A DNA stretch of 64,000 nt. It comes from Diphasiastrum complanatum (Eukaryota; Streptophyta; Lycopodiopsida; Lycopodiales; Lycopodiaceae). The notes below the pieces were generated by a model, which ran no database searches, was not told the origin of the DNA, and saw nothing but the letters and a program-made list of their open reading frames with translations. Below are positions 57,281 through 64,000 of the stretch, in pieces. The first letter of the stretch is position 1. Each line of letters begins with the position of its first letter. The DNA is taken from assembly GCA_029204225.1 (NCBI GenBank), contig CM055110.1, forward strand, positions 43,567,862 to 43,631,861, given 5' to 3'. A program made the position numbers and the translations under genes.

Positions 57281-58298
57281 GAGGAAGAAAAAGTAAGCGA
57301 GAAAAGAAATGTGCTAAACAATTGGACGAACTGAAGGAGAGGACATAAGTCGTCACAACAGGCATGCCAATGAAAAGACACAATAGAACTCGCGATGTAA
57401 GATGAACGGAAAGGACAACTAAGTAAGAAATACCTCGTAACCGCAACCGGAAGTGAGCTGAAAAATAGCGGCGATATGTCGAGGTACCGGGCAGCCTCCC
57501 AAAAAGATGCTAAGGGCCCGACAACGTGGAGTAAACGGTGGGTAAAAGTATGGGAAACAATAATGGACTATGGGGCTGGAAAGGGAGCAGCCAAGGAAAG
57601 GAAGTGATAACAAAAAGGAGGTATGGGCAGCGAGGAAACAAGGCTAAAAAATCAGAGATCGCCCTTCAAGGGTAAAAAAAAGTTTGCGATAAAGACGGGG
57701 AGCAATCCCGATGCGCGATGAAGTTGGGTGGGAGTGGCTTTCTAAGCATCTTGGCGTGTTTGTATTGTCCGGGGTAGGGTTGCGAACACAGACAGCAGTG
57801 TAGGAGGGTGAGCTGAAATTGAGGCGGATGTAGGGCGCCAGCTATGGTGGAGTGTGGGCGTCCAAGAGAGGTAGTAAACGGCAAAAAAAAATTGGATAAA
57901 AAAGATGGGTTGGTAGGGCGCTAGGAGTGGCTGATGGAAGGTGGCGAATAGGGGCAGCAAAAAGCGGAAATTTTCAGCAAAGGAAGGAGCAGTAAGGCGC
58001 TGGTCAGCAAGCATGAGGGCGCCCAATAGGGCAGCAAATAGGAGGCAGTAGGGCGCCCAAAATAGGGGAGGAAAAAGGCTGAAAATGCAGCAGTAGGCAG
58101 CCAACAAGAGGGCGCTAGAAATGGGCAGCAAGTGGGCGCCTGTCCTCCTCTGATCCGTCGTGAAAATCTGCAAGACCAGTGTGGAGAAATGCTGAAGATC
58201 CGGCTGAAAAATGGTGAAGATCCAAGCTGAAGATGGGCGCCCTCCTGTGAGAGAAAAATCTGCTCAATGGAGATGCTCAGGAAAGTGCTCTAATACCA
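57281..58298 (-). other. Element F leader
   Basis: About 1 kb untranslated leader rich in GGGCGCC/GGGCAGC phrases, ending at the primer-binding site. No coding motif. Confidence 0.7.
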
Positions 58299-58649
58299 AG
58301 TTATGAACGTAGCTACGGCTGATCTAGATTTAGTCTATGAAAGCATCACATAAGCAAGACTTAACCCTAGAAAGCAGGAGAGAGAAAGCTTAAAGAGACT
58401 AAAGAAGGAGATCATATCATAAGCCAAGTAAGCACCCTCCAAGAAGGCCCCCACTCTCAGTAATATGAACAAATAACCAATATAGTGAATCATAGGGCCC
58501 AAGGGTCTAAATGTCAATAATAGGGCCCAAGGCCAACCATATAGTCTAAATGTCAAATAATGAATAAAAAAGGGCCCAAAGCTTGCCTATGCATAAAGTA
58601 AAGTAAATGTAAATGGACATGGCGAATGTAATGAGCCGAGTCCATAACT
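58299..58649 (-). mobile_element. 5' LTR of element F
   Basis: 351 bases. Relative to the 3' LTR it lacks about 75 bases after GCCAAGTAA and a smaller block near CAAGGGTCTAAATG. Confidence 0.9.
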
Positions 58650-58654
58650 TGTGC

Positions 58655-60501
58655 CTAGGTGAGAACTCAACACACAAGGTCAAGGGAAAGGGCACAGTAC
58701 TTGTAAAGCTTCCATCAGGAGAAGTCAAAGTCATTAAGAATGTCTATATGTACCAGGACTTGTTAAAAATCTTCTTTTAGTAGGAGCTATCACTCAACAA
58801 AATATGAAAGTAGAATATAATGCTACTTCTTGTCTTGTGTTGGACTTGAGTGATAATATGAAGGTTGTGGCCAAAGGATTGCAGGAAGATAATCTATACA
58901 GGTTGTACACTTCTATCCCTAGTCGGCATGCTTATACAGCAAAAGGAAGTGATGTGGATAGATTGTGGCATGAGAGGTATGGACATCTTGGCTACCAAAG
59001 CATGCAGGTGTTGAACCAGCATCATATGGTGGAGGGGCTTTCAGTTGTTAAGCCAAGCTCTTCAGTTTGCGAGGCTTGCGCCATGGGAAAACAGCAAAGA
59101 CATAAGTTTCCCAAGGAGAGCACCACCAGGGCAGCAGGCATACTTGACTTGGTACATTCAGATTTGTGGGGGCCAACCCAAACCAAATCTGCAGGGGGGT
59201 CATATTACTTTATGAACTTCATTGATGACTTCTCACGCAAGATTTGGATTTATTTCTTGAAGTTAAAATCTGAAGCATTCAAGTACTTCCTGCATTTCAA
59301 AGCTTTGGTAGAAGAACATTCAGGAGAGAAGATAAAGATGCTCAGGTCAGACGGTGGTGGAGAGTTCATTAAGACAAAATTTGTGGAATTCTACAAGGCC
59401 AATGGGATCAAAAGGCAGCTTACAGCTCCTCATACCCCTCAGCAAAACGGCGTAACAGAGAGAAAGAACCGAACTATTGTGGAGTGTGCAAGGTGCATGC
59501 TCAAGGCAAAGGGGTTGCCCAACTCCTTTTGGGGCAAGGCACCGCACACAGCAGTGTTTCTGTTGAATAGAAGTCCAACAAAAGCTGTGGAAGGCAAGAC
59601 TCCAGAAGAGGCATTTAGCGGCATCAAGCCCAAGGTGGGCGCTTTGCGAGTGTTTGGTTGTACGGCCTATGCCCATATTCCCAAGGATAACAGGAAGAAG
59701 CTGGATTCAAAATCAGCAAAGTGTATTTTCTTGGGATATAGTGAAGAAAGCAAAGCTTACCGACTTTACGATCTTACTAGCAAGAAGAGGATCATAAGTC
59801 GAGATGTGATCTTTGAAGAAGATCAAACGCCTCCTATAGAGGAACTTGAGATGGACGACGGTACAAGTGAATTTGTTCCAATACTTGATGATCCACATCC
59901 ATATATTGGGGAGCCTCAGGATGATCATATGAGTGATCAAGAGGAAGAATCCGATGAGGCTAGGAAGCGGAAGGAAAGGGGCAAATCTGTTGAGTCCTAT
60001 TCAACATCTTCATCACCAACTGCAAGGAAGAAGTTTCTCAAGTGGTATTGGCAAACTGTGCAAGATGGTTTGATATTGGATGAGGGAGAGAGCAGCAATC
60101 CAGGGGCTAGGAGGTCTCAAAGGCAAGCCCAGCAGCATGAACACCAGGAGACAAACTATGCACTTATGACTACTATTTTGGAATCACAAGATCCGCATAC
60201 ATTCGTTGAGGCAGCAGATGAGAAGGTATGGCAACATGCTATGCAAGAGGAGTACGACTCCATTCTCGAGAATGATACATGGGATTTGGTGAAGTTACCA
60301 AAAGGGAAGCGTCCTATTGGCTGTAAGTGGGTCTACATGACCAAATACAAATCGGATGGGAGCATCGAAAAGCATAAGGCAAGGCTGGTTGCTAAAGGCT
60401 ATGCACAGAAGGAGGGCTTGGACTATGATGAGACGTTTGCACCGGTAGCTAAGATGATGTCTATCAGGTTGGTTTTAGCATTGGCTGCATTTTTTGGTTA
60501 G
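58655..60501 (+). pseudogene. Copia G protease end, pre-integrase, integrase and start of RT
   Basis: The protease reading resumes after F (CLGENSTHKVKGKGTVLVKL). One base-level frame change near 58750 leads into a 565-codon frame. It holds the pre-integrase zinc motif (CEACAMGKQQRHKF), the integrase core (LVHSDLWGPTQTK, LRSDGGGEF, NGVTERKNRT) and the RT start (GCKWVYMTKYKSDGS). It ends with TAG at 60499-60501, where copia proteins read EVHQMDV after a Trp (here FFG, stop, EVHQMDV). Confidence 0.92.
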
Positions 60502-60513
60502 GAAGTCCATCAA

Positions 60514-61719
60514 ATGGACGTGAAGAGTGCTTTTCTCAATGGACAGTTGGCTGAAGAAGTCTACATGGAACAGCCACAAGGTTTTGAGGCTAAGGGCAAG
60601 GAAGCTATGGTATGCAGGCTTAAGAAGGCCTTATATGGTTTGCAGCAGGCACCCAGGGCCTGGTATAGTCGTATTGACGACTATTTTGCCAAGGAGCAAT
60701 TCATAAAGAGTCAGTTGGATTGCAACCTGTTCGTGAAGGAGGAAGATGGGAACATTGTTTTGATAGTTCTCTATGTGGATGACTTGGTCATCACGGGTAA
60801 CAATGGGCAGCTTATTGAAAAGGTGAAGGCTCATATATCAAATGAGTTCGAGATGAAGGATTTGGGTTTAATCCACTATTGTCTTGGCTTGGAGGTTTGG
60901 AAAAAGGAAAACTGTGTGTTTATTTCCCAAGCTAACTATGCATGTGAAGTCTTGAACAGGTTCAACATGCAGGATTGCAAACCCGTTTCCACGCCCATTG
61001 ATACCAGCAGTAAGCCATCTAGAGATGATGGCACTCCTTTTGTGGACGAGACTCTTTATAGGCAGCTTGTGGGTACGAGACCAGAAATTTCCTATGCGGT
61101 TGGTGTAGCAAGCCAGTTTATGAGTTCTCCAACTGAAGCACATTGGAAAGCAGCCAAGAGGGTTTTGAGGTATGTCAAAGGGACAACCTGCTATGGGATT
61201 GAGTACACAAATGATGGAAAGCTTCAGCTTGGAGGCTTTACCGATTCGGATGGGGCAGGTGATAGGGACGATCGAAAGTCGACCACAGGTTACACTTTCA
61301 ACCTTGGTTCAGGGGCCATTTCTTGGTGCAGCACGAAACAGCCCACAATTACCTTATCATCGACAGAGGCTGAGTACAGGGCAGTGGCAAAAGCTACCTG
61401 TGAGGCAATATGGCTCAGGAGACTTCTTGGGGAGGTGCAGATTCCACAGGATGGTCCTACTATTCTTCAGTGTGACAGCCAGAGTTGCATCCAGCTTGCC
61501 AAAAAACCTGTGTACCATGCTCGTACGAAGCATATTAAGGTGGATCAGCACTTCTTACGAGAGAAGATACAAAGCGGAGAAATTCAGCTCGAGTACTGTG
61601 ATACCAACGATCAAGCAGTAGATATCTTTACTAAGGCACTTGGTCGAGAAAAATTTGAAAAGTTTCGTAGCATGCTAGGTGTTGGTATGAACAAAATAGC
61701 CATTGAGGGGGGGAAATAA
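60514..61719 (+). CDS. Copia G reverse transcriptase and RNase H (401 codons)
   Basis: Same frame as the preceding part, starting after the TAG. The RT active site YVDDLVITG lies near residue 90. RNase H follows (DRDDRKSTTGYTFNLGSGA, STEAEYRAVAKATCEAIW) and the normal pol end (QAVDIFTKALGREKFEKF). In RNase H the usual DADWAGD motif reads DSDGAGD, so a conserved Trp is changed. Polypurine tract TTGAGGGGGGG follows near 61703-61713. Confidence 0.92.
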   Translation: MDVKSAFLNGQLAEEVYMEQPQGFEAKGKEAMVCRLKKALYGLQQAPRAWYSRIDDYFAKEQFIKSQLDCNLFVKEEDGNIVLIVLYVDDLVITGNNGQLIEKVKAHISNEFEMKDLGLIHYCLGLEVWKKENCVFISQANYACEVLNRFNMQDCKPVSTPIDTSSKPSRDDGTPFVDETLYRQLVGTRPEISYAVGVASQFMSSPTEAHWKAAKRVLRYVKGTTCYGIEYTNDGKLQLGGFTDSDGAGDRDDRKSTTGYTFNLGSGAISWCSTKQPTITLSSTEAEYRAVAKATCEAIWLRRLLGEVQIPQDGPTILQCDSQSCIQLAKKPVYHARTKHIKVDQHFLREKIQSGEIQLEYCDTNDQAVDIFTKALGREKFEKFRSMLGVGMNKIAIEGGK

Positions 61720-61720
61720 A

Positions 61721-62093
61721 TGCCTATTTTGCCCCTTAAGGCTTGTATACTTGTAACTTGTAAGTTGTGCATAAGACATGGGGGTAAAACGTTTATGTAC
61801 ATAGTACACCCCACTTGTGCTAATTAGGCAACTAATAACAAGTAGGTTGAGGACCCATGTGGGTTCTAGAGCTAGAATTAGCAAGACACAACCTCTATAC
61901 ATTACATGCTAAATGTAGCCCAAAGTTTGGAGGGGTTTCCACGCCCTACTACTCTTTGAATAATCATTCAAGTTGTGTGAGCTTTAAAGTCCTCTCTCTC
62001 TTGCTTTTGTGTTCTACTCCATAGCTGGTTTTTTCAAGCTTTCATAGTGTGCTTACTATGCTGTTATGATACTCCTTAGCTAGGCCTTGGAAT
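61721..62093 (+). mobile_element. 3' LTR of copia element G
   Basis: Matches 50268-50642 with roughly a dozen differences, including GTTTATGTACATAG versus ATTTACATAG. Homology stops at TTGGAAT, about six bases short of the 5' copy's end. Confidence 0.85.
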
Positions 62094-62939
62094 ACTCGAG
62101 GGTACTTCTACTCCAGTTTATAGCTCCTACTTCCGAAGTCTAGAAGATGACCTTATGATTTTAAAGCTTTTACAAGATTTTGAGACTCTGACTTTTTAAA
62201 ACTTTGCATCATCATTCTTCCCATGATATTGGATTTTTAATAGATCTTACAACTTGTCAATGTAATACTGGAGGCCCAGGAAGATCAAACCTTATAATTT
62301 ACGATTTGCGAGTGTTGCATTTCCCTCATCTATATATTACATTTATTTAAGTATCTTCACCTCGTGATTCCAACACTAGATAAAGTTTTTATATCTTTGT
62401 TTAGTTCTACAACTAGGAACCAGTCTTTGTTGGAAATACATAATTTCCACTCCAAAATTTTACACTTCCATCTTATAAAGATACAATTTGCATTAGCCTA
62501 CAGCTTATTATGAATTTTTTTTTTTCAACAATCTGACAGTCTGCAGATTTACACATGTTCTTGAATAGGCAACCAATATTGTTCAAGATCTGCAAACTTA
62601 CACGACATCTTGAACAAGTGACTAACATTGTTCAAGGTCTCCAAATTTGCTCACAATCTTGAACAGGCAAGCTCTATCGTTTTACTTGCATTTTTTAACA
62701 CACACAACCTAGAATTGAGCATTCAATCTCTTGACACCAATCTTGAGCTATCTTGGCTACCACAATTTAGAGAATCTCACAAATTTTGATCAGAGTCAGA
62801 CCTGCAGAAATGAATGCAATCATGCAAGTCAAGAAGAATCTTCAAACCCTTGAGTCTCATCTTGAAACATCCAAACCACTCAGCATCCTATGTGGCATTA
62901 AGTCGATGTTAACTAAGGCCTTCACGACACTCGATACCA
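62094..62939. other. Unassigned sequence with a short tandem repeat
   Basis: No gene seen. Two full copies and a partial third of a roughly 49-base unit beginning CTTGAA(T/C)A lie at about 62560-62680. The last 14 bases (minus strand TGGTATCGAGTGTC) look like a primer-binding site next to the LTR at 62940, so the region may be a leader of a related element. Confidence 0.45.
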
Positions 62940-63382
62940 AGTTACAAATAAAGCCACAGCTGATCTAAAGCTAAGCTGTGAAAGCATCACATAAGCAAGA
63001 CTTAAGCTATGAAAGCAGCACATAAGCAAGACTTAACCCTAGAAAGCAGGAAAGAGAGAGATTAAGGAGACTAAAGAGAGAGATCAATATCATCAGCTGA
63101 ATAACAAATGACACAGTTTCCCTACTTATAGCCAAGAGGAAGCCCTAAAAGGAAGCGTTTGGTGGCTAGGGCCCAACTGGGAGGGAAAATAGTGTGCCCT
63201 CCAAGAAGGCCCCCACTCTCCAGTAATATGTCCAAATGGCCTAATAATGAATAATAAGGCCAAAGGCCAACCATATAGTCTAAGTGCCACTAATGAATAA
63301 AAAAGGGCCCAAGGCCTGCTTATGCATAAAGTAAAGTAAATGCAAATGGACGCGGCGAATGTAATGAGCCGAGTCCATAACT
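62940..63382 (-). mobile_element. LTR of the F family (AG...CT ends)
   Basis: 443 bases from AGTTACAAATAAAG to GTCCATAACT, similar to the F LTR with an extra near-duplicate of AAGCTATGAAAGCA...CATAAGCAAGAC at its left end. The polypurine tract (CCAGGGAGAG on the minus strand) lies on the right, so it acts as the 3' LTR of the element entering from the right edge. Confidence 0.8.
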
Positions 63383-64000
63383 CTCCCTGGCACAAAAGAA
63401 AAAGACCCAACTGCCGAAAAGAAAGTGGATCAAGTAGCAGCAAGCCCTGGTGCATCAACAACTAGAGCAACATCTGATGTAGAGGAATCAACAAGTGCAG
63501 CAAGAGCACGAGCCTGATCCGCAAGTGATACTGTATGATAAAAGACATCAATAGGCTCCCATGTGGCCTCCTCAATAGGACGGCCATCCCACTGGACCAA
63601 AAACTGAATCTGCCGGCGGCGTCGACTATGGTATAGACGAACCTGTAATATAGCAGCAGGTAAAAATGGAAATAACTCTGGAGCAGTAGGAAACTATGCC
63701 ATATATCCATAGCTGAAAATGAAGCAATAGTGTAAGCAATAGGTCCAAATGAAATCCAAGCGATGCGTAGTAACCAGGAATGCCAAATATCAAGAGGTAA
63801 AAAGGAATCAGTCGCATGAACCCAAAAGTGTATTCCATCGGCATGGACTGCAGCAAACCTATATGTAGAAACACCAGGAGACGGAAGGATGTCCGACCAT
63901 CTGGCAAATATCCTCGGATGAAAAATGTGTAACAGTAAGGGCCAAATGCGCATGAATAATGTCAGGAACTGTAGAAATATCATGAGGCAAATCACAAACC
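63383..64000 (-). mobile_element. 3' end of a chimeric F/C-type element, running off the window
   Basis: From 63383 to about 63693 the sequence matches the integrase/chromodomain tail of element F (52560-52890). At GCAGTAGGAAACT it leaves F. From there to 64000 it matches the unknown region of element C (11840-12200), including the segments read as SPGVSTYRFAAVHA and FFLPLDI in C. The rest lies beyond the window. Confidence 0.75.

Larger units (their letters stand above)
52109..58649 (-). mobile_element. Ty3/gypsy element F, inserted in copia G
   Basis: LTRs at 52109-52559 and 58299-58649 begin AGTTATGAACG and end CCATAACT on the plus strand. The right copy lacks about 100 bases. The target duplication TGTGC is perfect (52104-52108 and 58650-58654), and the host copia reading continues across it. 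The primer-binding site (minus strand TGGTATTAGAGCAC, 58298-58285) and polypurine tract (GGGGAGAG, minus strand, next to 52560) are in place. Gag, protease, RT, RNase H, integrase and a chromodomain-like tail are all present, with several in-frame stops. Confidence 0.94.
50268..62093 (+). mobile_element. Ty1/copia element G, interrupted by gypsy F
   Basis: LTRs at 50268-50642 and 61721-62093 are alike, with a few substitutions and small gaps. The initiator-Met-type primer site TGGTATCAGAGCAGG (50643-50657) follows the 5' LTR. The coding order is gag, protease, pre-integrase, integrase, RT, RNase H, all plus strand. The gypsy element F (52109-58649) splits the protease region. A clear target duplication for G was not found, and the last bases of the 5' LTR (TTGTCA) are absent from the 3' copy. 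Confidence 0.9.

Overview
This window looks like nuclear DNA of a TE-rich land plant. The evidence is GT-AG introns of about 75-140 bases in a SET/LSMT-type methyltransferase gene, chromovirus-type Ty3/gypsy elements with an initiator-Met-like primer site, Ty1/copia elements, and hAT transposons of the BED/DUF659 type. Host introns of tens of kilobases packed with nested LTR retrotransposons would fit a large-genome fern or similar plant, but the species is a guess. No bacterial, organellar, tRNA or rRNA signal was seen.

Host gene. One minus-strand gene appears to span from beyond 49192 down to the stop codon at 104-106. Its 3' part (104-2881) encodes a complete SET plus Rubisco-LSMT substrate-binding module. 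Only 136 bases upstream, with compatible splice phase, lies the substrate-binding exon of a second module of the same family (3018-3746). SET-domain exons for that upstream module lie far away at 37243-37371, 37652-37780 and 49028-49192. The order, strand and exon phases of the two modules match, which suggests a tandem two-module protein whose first SET domain has lost its key motifs. The introns (about 33 kb and 11 kb) hold most of the window's transposons.

Transposon layout. 4.3-4.7 kb: LTR/leader remnant. 4.7-8.8 kb: hAT transposase gene (+) with two frameshifts. 8.9-10.7 kb: truncated copia (+). 10.7-11.2 kb: LINE RT fragment (-). 11.2-11.5 kb: lone B-family LTR. 11.5-15.3 kb: non-autonomous gypsy-like element C, in which RT/integrase is replaced by an unknown coding region. 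15.3-27.7 kb: decayed gypsy A (-), split in its integrase by complete gypsy B (16672-22887, identical-looking LTRs, target duplication GTACC). 27.7-31.4 kb: gypsy D (-) without gag. 31.5-34.3 kb: truncated B-family copy E. 34.3-42.7 kb: low-complexity DNA, hAT fragments, one non-autonomous hAT, and two host exons. 42.7-46.0 kb: three truncated gypsy fragments. 46.0-50.3 kb: unassigned repeats plus one host exon. 50.3-62.1 kb: copia G (+), split in gag-pol by gypsy F (52109-58649, duplication TGTGC). 62.9-64.0 kb: LTR and 3' end of another C/F-type chimera running off the window.

Most elements carry stops or frameshifts and are not expected to be active. B is the youngest-looking. The F/C/D family has unusual LTR ends (AG...CT rather than TG...CA).
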